A stretch of DNA of 64,000 bases, from contig JBNGDI010000005.1 of assembly GCA_049975425.1 (NCBI GenBank), positions 1 through 64,000 of the forward strand, given 5' to 3'. The first letter of the stretch is position 1. Each line of letters begins with the position of its first letter. Below the pieces are notes generated by a model that worked only from the letters and a program-made list of their open reading frames with translations, made no database searches and was not told the origin of the DNA. This document shows positions 44,387 through 53,336 of the stretch, piece after piece. This DNA is from HyVt-105 sp049975425 (GTDB lineage Bacteria; Bacteroidota; Bacteroidia; Bacteroidales; VadinHA17). The position numbers and the translations under genes were made by a program.

Positions 44387-45421
44387 ATGAAATCTAGCGG
44401 CATTCCATTTACCGGACCGGTGGCCCTGTGGTGCCTGATCCTGTGCTGTGTTACGTCGAACACCTTTTCGCAGGATATCATTTTGAAGCGTTCCGGTGAA
44501 GAAATCCATGCCCGGGTTATGGAGGTCGGTTCCGATAAAGTTACGTACAAAAGGTATGATAACCTGAACGGTCCTTCCTATGTGCTCGGAATTTCAGAAA
44601 TTGTCAGGATCAGGTATGAAAACGGAACGGAAGATATCTTCAACCCGGCAAAAGAAGAGCCACCAGTTGCAGAAAATGATTCTCTTCCGGCCGAAGCTGC
44701 ACAACCGGAAACAAAAACTTTCAGACCCTACCTGGGAGGCGGCTTTCAAATCATGGCCCACCACGGCATATACGGGGGCAATGTGCCGGCCAGGCCACAG
44801 GGGGGTGAGTTCTATCCTGCCGGAGGTGATCCCTACACCGGCCCCGGTTTCGGCGTCAATATTTTTTACCGCCTGGCTCCCTTTATTTCCGTATACTTCG
44901 ATATCAACAACCTCACCAGCTCCACACCGGTTGCCTACAAAGGAGGGTATGCCACCAGCAGCTGGATTTACGAAATGACCGGATGGAATGACGACATAAT
45001 AGGTCCGTTCACTGAAAATGCCAATTACAATATCAATACCACCGGCATCCGGCTGGGCGCCAGGATTTATCCCCTGAACAAAAACCAGCTACAGCCATGG
45101 ATCGGCATTTATTACGGTTACTATTCGGTCAATGTGGGTATTTATAACGATAGCAAACAACAAACCTACGGAAATACCTCCCTGGATGTTCACGGGCCCT
45201 TATTCATGAATTTTGGGGTGGATTTCTGGGACAAATCGAAAAGCTTCGGAGCCAGCCTGTTTTTTGAAGGGGGCGCACCAATAGCACAGGATTATACCAT
45301 CGAAAACTGCCTGCACGAAGGATGGAATTATGAGGATTACGGTGACGCAGGAGGATTTCATATCTACGGATCTTACCGCATCGGTCTCAGTGTAAATTTT
45401 ATTTCCGGGAAAAATAAATAA
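44387..45421 (+). CDS. Predicted outer-membrane protein, unknown function
   Basis: A 344-residue exported protein. The signal peptide ends near CCVTSNTFSQ. Residues about 23-75 form a small domain seen in Bacteroidota (DIILKRSGEEIHARVMEVGSDKVTYKRYDN ... ISEIVRIRYENGTEDIF), followed by an acidic linker and alternating strands typical of a small barrel, to the C-terminus. The start at 44387 is preferred to the TTG at 44369. A strong terminator follows at once. Confidence 0.65.
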   Translation: MKSSGIPFTGPVALWCLILCCVTSNTFSQDIILKRSGEEIHARVMEVGSDKVTYKRYDNLNGPSYVLGISEIVRIRYENGTEDIFNPAKEEPPVAENDSLPAEAAQPETKTFRPYLGGGFQIMAHHGIYGGNVPARPQGGEFYPAGGDPYTGPGFGVNIFYRLAPFISVYFDINNLTSSTPVAYKGGYATSSWIYEMTGWNDDIIGPFTENANYNINTTGIRLGARIYPLNKNQLQPWIGIYYGYYSVNVGIYNDSKQQTYGNTSLDVHGPLFMNFGVDFWDKSKSFGASLFFEGGAPIAQDYTIENCLHEGWNYEDYGDAGGFHIYGSYRIGLSVNFISGKNK

Positions 45422-45450
45422 AACCGGCAACCGGTTTTTATTTATTTTTC
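45412..45450 (+). terminator. Long-stem terminator
   Basis: AAACCGG/CCGGTTT with a 3-nt loop, extended by AT pairs to about 15 bp with one bulged T, followed by a T-rich run. It ends immediately before the -7 box of the GH2 gene (45451-45458), so it occupies the place of the upstream promoter element. Confidence 0.8.
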
Positions 45451-45458
45451 TATGTTTG
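45451..45458 (+). promoter_or_regulatory. Putative -7 box of the GH2 gene
   Basis: TATGTTTG matches TAnnTTTG. The predicted start of transcription, near 45465, leaves about 49 nt before the ATG at 45514. Confidence 0.45.
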
Positions 45459-45513
45459 CCCTGTCTCATCTTTCATGTTGAGTAGGGCAGAATTTTATAA
45501 ACACTTTTACATC

Positions 45514-47937
45514 ATGAAATATTTCCTTAGCCTGGTTCTGCTATTACAGTTCATTCTTATTCAGTCATCGGCACAAATCCATTCCGGCTTTCACGAGAAG
45601 ATCAACGACCAGTGGAAATTCAGGAAAGGGGACCATCCGGAAGCAGCTCTCCCCGGTTTTAACGATAACCGGTGGAGAACCCTGGACCTGCCCCACGACT
45701 GGAGTGTAGAAGGACCCTACAGCCCTGACCTGGCCAGTGCCACAGGTTACCTGCCGGGTGGCATAGCCTGGTACCGTAAAACCCTGCACATTCCGGAAAA
45801 TCAAACCGGCAACACGGTATACCTTTATTTTGAAGGAATATACCGGAACGGCGAGGTGTTTGTTAACGGGAAATCACCGGGAATGAGGCCTAACGGATAT
45901 ATTTCCTATTACTATGATATCACCCCCTTCATTCGCTTCGGGGAGGATAACACCCTGGCCGTAAGGGTAGACCACAGCCAATATGCCGATTCCCGCTGGT
46001 ATACCGGGTCGGGTATCTATCGAAACGTGTATATGGTCTATGCCCATCCGGTCCATATCAGTCCATGGGGGTTGTATATCACCACTCCATCGGTTACGGA
46101 AAAAGAGGCGCTGATGGAAGTACAGACTACCCTGCAGAACACCTCCGGAAAGAATGAAATCATACGCATTGTCCACCGCCTGGAAACCCCTGAAGGGAAT
46201 ACCGTGGCCAGTACCTCAAGCAGGATCCGGATCCCGGCGGAAGACTCCACAACCCTTACCCGGCAACTCAAAGTAAAACAGCCCCGCCTGTGGTCGGTGG
46301 ACGATCCGTATCTCTATTCCCTGCATACTGAACTCTACCTCGGAAACAAGTCCATCAGCCATACGGTACAACCCACCGGCATACGTACCCTGGCTTTCGA
46401 CCCGGACCTGGGATTCTTTCTGAATGGAAAGAACATGAAGGTAAAAGGCGTATGCCTCCACCACGACGCCGGCTGCCTGGGTGCAGCCGTTCCGAAAGAA
46501 GTGTGGAAACGCCGGCTGCTCACCCTGAAATCCCTCGGGTGCAATGCCATCCGTACAAGCCACAACCCCCAGGCGCCCGATCTGTACAACCTGTGTGATG
46601 AGTTGGGATTGCTGGTACTGAACGAAGCCTTTGATGAATGGGAGTTCCCCAAGAAAAAATGGCTGGACGGCTGGAATGTGGGGGAGCCAGGGTTTCAGGG
46701 ACATGCGGAATTTTTTGAAGAATGGGGCGAAAAAGACCTGAGGGACATGATCCTGCGAGACCGGAATCATCCTTCCGTATTCATGTGGAGCATTGGAAAC
46801 GAAGTGGATTACCCGAACGACCCGTATTCCCACCCCATTCTTGACCGGGAAGGCATCAGGCAGCAGCACACCCACGGGTACCTGCCCAATCAGCCCGATG
46901 CGCGGAGGCTGGGCGACATTGCCCGCCGGCTGGCTGCCGTTGTAAAAACACACGATCCTTCCAGGCCGGTAACCGCAGGGCTGGCCGGCCCCGTCATGTC
47001 GAACGAAACCGATTACCCCGACGCCCTGGATGTGGTGGGATACAACTACAACGAATACCGTTACGAGCAGGATCATGCCGCTTATCCCGACCGTGTTCTT
47101 TACGGAAGTGAAACAGGACATTCTTTGGAATCCTGGAAGGCTGTGAGTGATAACGATTACATATTCGGCCAGTTCCTGTGGACGGGCATCAATTATCTCG
47201 GAGAAGCACATGCCTGGCCTTCACGCGGATTTACTTCCGGCCTGCTCGACCTGGCCGGCTTCATCAAACCCCGCGGCTGGTTCCGGAAAAGCCTGTGGTC
47301 TGACGAGCCCATGATATACCTGGGCACCTACCCCGTTCCGCGTGGCAGGCGGTCAGATTACCTTTCCATCGATGCTCCGCCTGTGTGGAATTATGAGGCA
47401 GGAGATACCATCCGGGTGGTAGCGTATACCAACTGCCCTGAAGCCAGGTTGCTGCTGAACGGAAAACAGGCCGGAGAGATCCGCACCTGTGACAACCAGA
47501 CCGGGATCATATACTGGGATATTCCCTTTGAACCCGGGAAGCTGGAAGCCGCGGGGATCAGAGACGGCCGGGAATCAGCCAGGTTTACCGTGGCAACCAG
47601 CAAGCGCCCGCACACCATTCGTGCCGAGGTGATAAATCCCGTGGTCGCCCGCGACAAAGGAATTGCGCATATCAAAATCCGGATCATGGACGAGGACGGA
47701 AACCCCGTTTTCCTTTCCGACAACGAGATCACCTGCACCGTGGAAGGGCCTGCCAGGCTGCTGGGATTGGAAGCAAGCGATCCCCGCGACATGGGCAATT
47801 ATACCGATCATGTCCAGCGCGTGTATCAGGGCAACATGCTGGCCTACATTCAGGCCACAGGGGAAGCGGGCACTGCCCGGATTACTTTTGCTTCCCCCTG
47901 GCTTCAGCCGGCCGTGGTGGAGGTGCGAATGGAATAA
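45514..47937 (+). CDS. Glycoside hydrolase family 2 (beta-galactosidase-like), exported
   Basis: An 807-residue retaining glycosidase with a signal peptide (MKYFLSLVLLLQFILIQSSAQ). Order: sugar-binding jelly roll (DLPHDWSVEGPYSPDLASATGYLPGGIAWYRK), immunoglobulin-like domain, TIM barrel, C-terminal beta domains. The predicted acid/base is Glu430 (WSIGNEVDYP) and the nucleophile Glu533 (YGSETGHS). Likely beta-galactosidase, though GH2 also includes glucuronidase and mannosidase. It sits at the edge of the arabinan locus on the opposite strand; galactose-linked pectin side chains fit this context. Confidence 0.88.
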   Translation: MKYFLSLVLLLQFILIQSSAQIHSGFHEKINDQWKFRKGDHPEAALPGFNDNRWRTLDLPHDWSVEGPYSPDLASATGYLPGGIAWYRKTLHIPENQTGNTVYLYFEGIYRNGEVFVNGKSPGMRPNGYISYYYDITPFIRFGEDNTLAVRVDHSQYADSRWYTGSGIYRNVYMVYAHPVHISPWGLYITTPSVTEKEALMEVQTTLQNTSGKNEIIRIVHRLETPEGNTVASTSSRIRIPAEDSTTLTRQLKVKQPRLWSVDDPYLYSLHTELYLGNKSISHTVQPTGIRTLAFDPDLGFFLNGKNMKVKGVCLHHDAGCLGAAVPKEVWKRRLLTLKSLGCNAIRTSHNPQAPDLYNLCDELGLLVLNEAFDEWEFPKKKWLDGWNVGEPGFQGHAEFFEEWGEKDLRDMILRDRNHPSVFMWSIGNEVDYPNDPYSHPILDREGIRQQHTHGYLPNQPDARRLGDIARRLAAVVKTHDPSRPVTAGLAGPVMSNETDYPDALDVVGYNYNEYRYEQDHAAYPDRVLYGSETGHSLESWKAVSDNDYIFGQFLWTGINYLGEAHAWPSRGFTSGLLDLAGFIKPRGWFRKSLWSDEPMIYLGTYPVPRGRRSDYLSIDAPPVWNYEAGDTIRVVAYTNCPEARLLLNGKQAGEIRTCDNQTGIIYWDIPFEPGKLEAAGIRDGRESARFTVATSKRPHTIRAEVINPVVARDKGIAHIKIRIMDEDGNPVFLSDNEITCTVEGPARLLGLEASDPRDMGNYTDHVQRVYQGNMLAYIQATGEAGTARITFASPWLQPAVVEVRME

Positions 47938-47972
47938 ACCCGGTAGTTCTCCGGAAAAACAGGATGAGCCGG

Positions 47973-49913
47973 TTATTCCCTGGCGGGCGGTTCGTTCATA
48001 ACCGACGAACGGGAGACGGGCCAGTAGATCATATACCTCGCCTCGTGCACCGTATAGAACGGAACCAGTTCCAGGTTGCGGTATTCTTCCTGCTCAATCA
48101 ATCCGGGCATACGGAAAGTAAGGGGTTTGCCTTCCACCGGCTTCACTTCAGATATAAAACCGGGAGAAACGGGGGCAATTGTTGGGGTTTCTTCCAGAGG
48201 ATACCGTGGCCCTGAAGGTATGTGATCGTTCCTTCCCGATCCGGCAAACAACCCTTCCAGATTGGTGGTATCGGTCACGGAAGCCAGCACCAGCGGCCCG
48301 TGTAAAAAAGCAATCCAGTTTCGTGTATTGGGAAGGGTTTCATAATACGTATGCATTGGCAGGCTCACACTGACCACATCGCTGTTTTTCCATTTCCTTT
48401 CGATAGCCACCCAGGAGGAGTTCAGCCATTCCGTAGCCACCGGTTCGCCATTCACCTGCACTGTCAGCTCACCCGATCTCACCCAGCGCGGATTTCTGAT
48501 ATACAGAACAAAGCGTGTATCCTTTTTCAGGGAAAGTCTGAGCTCGGTCTGTTCTTCCAGCGGAAATTCGGTTACCTGTTCAAGTACCAGGTCCTTTTCC
48601 TTCCAGTGCAGAGTGGAAGGAATGAAGAGGTTAACATACAATGCCTTCTTGTTACGGGCATAGATCATTTCCCCGTATTTCCCGTGATTTTCCAGTCCCG
48701 ATCCCACACAGCACCAGAAACAGGAATCGGGGCGGGAATACACACGGTAATGCCGTGGCCTCAGTGGGGTGAAATAAACAAACCCCCCGTCGGGATGCTG
48801 GGTTGTAAGAATATGGTTATACAGGGCCCTTTCATAGAAATCCATATACCGGGATTCGGGTTGTGCAAGATACAGCATTTCGGTCAGCCTCAGCATATTG
48901 CAGGTATTGCAGGTTTCCGGCCCGGTGATCGAATTCATCGCCCTTTCGAAGCGGCCGGGTGCATGAAAATGTTCGTTGTCGCTGTTTCCGCCAATGACGA
49001 AAGTTCGGTTCCGCACCACGGTTTGCCAGAAAAATTCCGCTGCCCGTGCCCAGGCCGTATCGTTGTCGAGTTCGGCAATACGCCGGTAACCAATTACTTT
49101 GGGGATCTGGGTGTTGGCATGTTTTCCGGTCAGTTCGTCTTTTCCTTCCATCAGGGGATGGAGTATTTCCCGGTGGGAGAACCTTCTGGCCAGGGTAAGG
49201 TATTTTTCATCGCCGGTAATCCGGTATATATCAGCCAGCACTTCGTTCATGCCGCCATGCTCACACCTCAGCATATCCTGCATCTGCTCGTCCGTCAGAT
49301 TATCCGTAAGGTGGTAACACCAGTCGGCCAGCCCTTCAAGAACCTCCCGGGCTTTTTCTACTCCGGTCACCTCCCATGCATCGCGCAAACCCGCGAACAC
49401 TTTGTGCAGGTTATACCAGGGAACCCATGCCCCGTTCAGGGAAAACGGTTCGGCCTGTATATCCCCGGCGGCAATTTGTTCCCACAGGGCTTCGGATCCG
49501 GGAACGCCACCCACATATCCGTTCCCGTGCTCTTCCTGGCATTTTCCCAGCCAGTCGATCATATATTTCAGGCGTTCGAGCAGTTCCTCATTCCCCGTGG
49601 AAGCGTACATAAAAGCCAGAGCACTGAGGTAATGGCCTCCGATATGCCCGTTCAGTCCCGTATTTTCCCAGTTCCCATATCCTTCCTTCAGGGGAGTTAA
49701 TCCGGCTTCTGTAAGATAAGGAGCCAGCAACCGGTCAGGATCCAGAGCCAGGATATACTGCATATCGGCCTGCTGTGCCCCGTAAAACGGACTTCCCTCG
49801 GCAAGTTGTACATCGGACAGGGGAAATAATTCCATTTCGCCGGCAGGTTGTTCGCTGCAGCCTACCAGGACGACTACAGCCATTATCCACATAATTTTTT
49901 TCGTTGTATTCAA
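47973..49913 (-). CDS. GH127 beta-L-arabinofuranosidase
   Basis: Releases beta-linked arabinofuranose (DUF1680 family). The motifs ETCNTCNML (Glu near 333, Cys335, Cys338) and SCFWCCVGSGLENHGK (Cys near 401 and 402) match the Glu-Cys-Cys-Cys zinc/nucleophile site of HypBA1. A lipoprotein signal ends in VVVLVGCSEQ. The ATG at 50021 lies inside a terminator hairpin and cannot be used; likely starts are TTG 49913 (NTTKKIMWIM) or ATG 49892 (MWIMAVVV). The TTG gives the better basic n-region. Downstream of GH51 on the same strand. Confidence 0.88.
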   Translation of the reverse strand: MNTTKKIMWIMAVVVLVGCSEQPAGEMELFPLSDVQLAEGSPFYGAQQADMQYILALDPDRLLAPYLTEAGLTPLKEGYGNWENTGLNGHIGGHYLSALAFMYASTGNEELLERLKYMIDWLGKCQEEHGNGYVGGVPGSEALWEQIAAGDIQAEPFSLNGAWVPWYNLHKVFAGLRDAWEVTGVEKAREVLEGLADWCYHLTDNLTDEQMQDMLRCEHGGMNEVLADIYRITGDEKYLTLARRFSHREILHPLMEGKDELTGKHANTQIPKVIGYRRIAELDNDTAWARAAEFFWQTVVRNRTFVIGGNSDNEHFHAPGRFERAMNSITGPETCNTCNMLRLTEMLYLAQPESRYMDFYERALYNHILTTQHPDGGFVYFTPLRPRHYRVYSRPDSCFWCCVGSGLENHGKYGEMIYARNKKALYVNLFIPSTLHWKEKDLVLEQVTEFPLEEQTELRLSLKKDTRFVLYIRNPRWVRSGELTVQVNGEPVATEWLNSSWVAIERKWKNSDVVSVSLPMHTYYETLPNTRNWIAFLHGPLVLASVTDTTNLEGLFAGSGRNDHIPSGPRYPLEETPTIAPVSPGFISEVKPVEGKPLTFRMPGLIEQEEYRNLELVPFYTVHEARYMIYWPVSRSSVMNEPPARE

Positions 49914-49976
49914 TTTTACGCAGAATTTTTTTCGTGAATATACTGATGATGAAAGGTTATTTCCAGCCCGGTCAAC

Positions 49977-50013
49977 AAAAAATCCGGGCATGAAAGCTTT
50001 TCCTGCCCGGATT
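49977..50013 (-). terminator. Terminator between GH51 and GH127
   Basis: On the minus strand a 10-bp stem (AATCCGGGCA / TGCCCGGATT) is followed by a U-run. It comes right after GH51 and before GH127, so GH127 probably has its own promoter or depends on read-through. Confidence 0.85.
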
Positions 50014-50046
50014 ATAATCATCAGGTGGTCCGGATACGTTTTCGGA

Positions 50047-51636
50047 TTATCTGATTTCGCCTATCAGCATGGTGAACGAATGGGGCGGGAAAGTATAGGT
50101 AAAGACATCTCCCGAAGCCCTGACAGAAGGTTTGGTTTCGGTTTTTACCAGGGTTTTGCCGAAGTCGTTCCGGGCTTTCACGTCAGGCCCGTTCACTTCG
50201 TACACCTCGAAATTTCCCCTGAACCTGCCGGTCTGGGAAATAATCTCAGTTTCAATCGGCTGGTCTTTATGCCGGTTCACCACAGCGATCACCACTTTTC
50301 CGTCTTTATAAACAGAAGACACGTCCAGGTAAGGAACGTTTGTCTGACGGGTGGTTTTTTCGCCCAGTCCGATAAAGAATTCATCGGTATCATAGGTATC
50401 GCAATCCACAAAGATATCCAGGGCGGTCCCATGGGCATACTTCGAAAACAACTGGAATGGATAATAGATGGTTTGTTTGAACATATCGGTTTCGCTGGTA
50501 AAGATAGGCCCGATCACATTCACCAGCTGTGCCATATTGGCCATTTTCACGATGTCGGCATTCCGGATAAAGCCGTTCAGGAAGGAGGCAATCACCAGGG
50601 CATCTTCCAGATTATATATTTCTTCCAGGGCACGATCACCCCGCATGTTATCTCCCGTGCGTGCCCGGTACCATACATTGTACTCATCCCAGGCAATGTA
50701 GATGGGGTCCCTGCCTGCCCGGTCGGCATCCTGCATCACTTCCAGGATCATGCCCCTGACGATCTGGGTGCGCTGGTCCATAACGTGGGGTGTAGACATA
50801 AAATTGTAATAGTTATCGTCGGGATTCCCAACATAAATATGCAGGGCAATATAATCGATCACATCCTTCAGTTCGTGCAGAATAGTCTGGTTCCAGGCAT
50901 CAGGATCGGCCCATGGGCGGTAGTTGGAAGAACCTGCGGCGATCAGCTTGATATCGGGATCGGTAAGCCGCATCAGCTTGGCTGTTTCCCGTGCTTTTTT
51001 GGAATAGTCTTCTGCATTCAGGTGTCCCATCTGCCAGAACCCGTCCATTTCATTACCCAGGCTCCAGTATTTAATACGATAGGGTTCGGGGAAACCGTGC
51101 TTTTTCCTCAGTTCGGCATAATAAGGTCCTTCCTTCACATTGGTGTACTCCAGCCAGCGCTGGGCCTCCTCGATGGTGCCCGTACCCATGTTCACGGCAA
51201 AATACGGCTCGGCACCGACCTTTTCACAGAATTTCATGAATTCATTGGTGCCAAATTCATTGGTTTCCAGTCTGTGCCAGGCCAGCTCCATCCGGGGGAC
51301 ACGTTCCGGTCCCACCCCGTCGAGCCAGTGGTAATTCGAAACAAAATTTCCGCCGGGGTAACGGATGATGGGGATGTTCAAATCTTTCACGGCTTCCAGC
51401 ACATCTTTCCTGAAACCGTCTTCATCGGCCAGAGGAGATCCGGGATCATAAATACCTCCGTACACGCAACGGCCCAGATGTTCAACAAAATTACCGTAAA
51501 TCATCGGATTCACCTCGCCAATAGTCCGGTCGATATCAATTTTTATCTTCGCCTTCTGCCCTTGCAGAAAAGTCCAGGGAGTTCCTGCCAGGACAAGTCC
51601 TAAAACAAATGTTCGTAAAAGTTTTCTTTTGCTCAT
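50047..51636 (-). CDS. GH51 alpha-L-arabinofuranosidase
   Basis: Releases alpha-linked arabinofuranose from arabinan and arabinoxylan side chains. The 529-residue protein has an N-terminal signal (MSKRKLLRTFVLGLVLAGTPWTF), GNFVEHLGRCVYGGIYDPGSP, NIPIIRYPGGNFVSNYHW, acid/base Glu near 192 (SLGNEMDGFW) and nucleophile Glu near 318 (WDEYNVWYR). It lies downstream of GH43 in the same orientation, with 81 nt between. Confidence 0.93.
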   Translation of the reverse strand: MSKRKLLRTFVLGLVLAGTPWTFLQGQKAKIKIDIDRTIGEVNPMIYGNFVEHLGRCVYGGIYDPGSPLADEDGFRKDVLEAVKDLNIPIIRYPGGNFVSNYHWLDGVGPERVPRMELAWHRLETNEFGTNEFMKFCEKVGAEPYFAVNMGTGTIEEAQRWLEYTNVKEGPYYAELRKKHGFPEPYRIKYWSLGNEMDGFWQMGHLNAEDYSKKARETAKLMRLTDPDIKLIAAGSSNYRPWADPDAWNQTILHELKDVIDYIALHIYVGNPDDNYYNFMSTPHVMDQRTQIVRGMILEVMQDADRAGRDPIYIAWDEYNVWYRARTGDNMRGDRALEEIYNLEDALVIASFLNGFIRNADIVKMANMAQLVNVIGPIFTSETDMFKQTIYYPFQLFSKYAHGTALDIFVDCDTYDTDEFFIGLGEKTTRQTNVPYLDVSSVYKDGKVVIAVVNRHKDQPIETEIISQTGRFRGNFEVYEVNGPDVKARNDFGKTLVKTETKPSVRASGDVFTYTFPPHSFTMLIGEIR

Positions 51637-51717
51637 CTTCTCAGTTTTTAATAGTGGTTATCCTTATTTATTTTCGGTAAAGTGTAATAATAACAATTAT
51701 TAACTGGTTTACCATTC

Positions 51718-53145
51718 CTAATCCACTTTCTTTCCCCAGCCTGCCAGACCTTCACTGGCAAGTCCGGTATACAGGATGGTGCGGGTTCGTCTTTCCCAGT
51801 CCCATCCGTTCAGCACAGTGGCCTCGTACACGGTATCGCCGTTATTCAGGCTGAGTGTAAGAACCCCGTCGCTATAGGTCCAGAACGACTGGTTCTTTCC
51901 GCTTATGGATCCGCCTTCAATGAACTCAATCATGACCGATTCGTTTTTCGCTTCTGTATCCGCCAGGTCGATATGTTCCCATTTCCCCACAAGGTCGGCT
52001 TCCGAGATAGTGGTCTGCGGCACTCCTGCATAACGTTCGGGAGAGACAACGGGCCATCCCGAGGAGGTAAAAAACATTTTCCTCAGATGGAGGTTCATCA
52101 GGTATTTATTGCTACCGGGCCGACCCTGGCTCACGAAATAATAATCTTCACCGTCCCTGAGCACTCCGTTATGGCCCACTCCCTGCCAGCCCGAGTGGTA
52201 ATCGAATTGATATTGCGCGGTGATCATGGGCAGGTTATCTCCCAGCTGGGCCATATCGTTCCCATAAATATCATAGTACGGGCCATCGGGACTGTCAGAC
52301 CGGCCCACACGCACGTTATAGCTGTCTTCCAGCCAACCGTATGACACGAACAGATAGTACTGCTGCCTTCCGGGATGATACAGTATCTCGGGCCCTTCAA
52401 TCGCATCCATATACTGGTTTCTGAAAGCAATTCGTTCCCCCGAATCGCCGGGGCTCAGGAGCATGCCGGTAGCCGGATCCAGTTCCACCATGTAAATTCC
52501 TGCAAAATAGGAGCCATAGGCCATCCAGTGCTGTCCGGTTTCGGCGTCCACAACCACCGTCGGATCAATGGCATTGATCTCGTCCTGCTCATTGGTGGCG
52601 ATGACAATCCCCTGATCTTCCCAGGGGCCTTCGGGCGAACTGCTGGTTGCCAGTCCGATGCACGAAATTTTCCGTCCGAAAATGGAGGCGGAATAATAGA
52701 GGCGAAAGGTATCCCCCACTTTCAGAATATAAGGAGCCCATATCCCGTTGGGTTCTCCTCCGTTCGATTCATCGAGTATGTATTGCAAAGCTGTCTGCGG
52801 GATCCCGTTAAAGGCCCAGCCAAGAAATTCCCAGTGCACCAGGTCTTTCGACCGTCTGAACATAGTCCCTTTCCTTTCAACGGGGTATCCGTACATCACA
52901 TCGGTGGAAAATATATAATAATATTCTCCGTGCCTGATGATGGTGGGATCGTGCAGGTTATATGGCCCCCAGTAAGCTGAATTACTGATATGCGCCACTG
53001 AGCTGTAATCATCGGCAATCATCGGGTCATACGGATCCGGTTCTTCGTTTCCGTTGGGATCAGGCTCAGGATCCCTGCACGAAAAACACAAAATGGTCAT
53101 CATCCCGATCCAGAGGATCCATCGCAAGGATATTTTCGTTACCAT
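51718..53145 (-). CDS. GH43 endo-alpha-1,5-L-arabinanase-like lipoprotein
   Basis: Cuts the arabinan backbone, on the cell surface or in the periplasm. It has 475 residues with lipobox LCFSC (Cys23) and an Asp/Glu-Pro linker. The five-bladed propeller carries the GH43 acidic triad: Asp66 (NLHDPTII), Asp194 (NAIDPTVV) and Glu250 (AIEGPEI). A C-terminal domain follows from about residue 375. It is separated from susD by a large terminator-like hairpin, a common layout that lowers enzyme levels relative to SusC/SusD. Confidence 0.9.
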   Translation of the reverse strand: MVTKISLRWILWIGMMTILCFSCRDPEPDPNGNEEPDPYDPMIADDYSSVAHISNSAYWGPYNLHDPTIIRHGEYYYIFSTDVMYGYPVERKGTMFRRSKDLVHWEFLGWAFNGIPQTALQYILDESNGGEPNGIWAPYILKVGDTFRLYYSASIFGRKISCIGLATSSSPEGPWEDQGIVIATNEQDEINAIDPTVVVDAETGQHWMAYGSYFAGIYMVELDPATGMLLSPGDSGERIAFRNQYMDAIEGPEILYHPGRQQYYLFVSYGWLEDSYNVRVGRSDSPDGPYYDIYGNDMAQLGDNLPMITAQYQFDYHSGWQGVGHNGVLRDGEDYYFVSQGRPGSNKYLMNLHLRKMFFTSSGWPVVSPERYAGVPQTTISEADLVGKWEHIDLADTEAKNESVMIEFIEGGSISGKNQSFWTYSDGVLTLSLNNGDTVYEATVLNGWDWERRTRTILYTGLASEGLAGWGKKVD

Positions 53146-53188
53146 TTCCAGCGCTTTCCTTCTGATATTTTAAAACCTTGAAAATAGA

Positions 53189-53253
53189 CAAAAAGCTGCC
53201 AATGAACGTTAAAAATGCTTGCTGAAACATGCAATTTTCGTTCACTGGCAGCT
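53189..53253 (-). terminator. Large hairpin between susD-like and GH43 genes
   Basis: A 15-bp stem from AGCTGCCA and TGAACG arms (one T-G pair in minus-strand RNA) encloses a further AT-rich arm and is followed by UUUUG on the minus strand. It lies about 84 nt after the SusD stop. Probably a partial terminator. Confidence 0.75.
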
Positions 53254-53336
53254 ACTGGCACTCCATTCTTCCTCATGCGCAATCAACTAAACCTAACCTT
53301 ATCAATCTAACCCGTCAAATCAGGGTGTATTTTTTG

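Noticed and set aside
49914..50021. Upstream extension of GH127
   Set aside because: The extension is the GH51 terminator hairpin and a nonsignal sequence; the lipoprotein signal begins after it.
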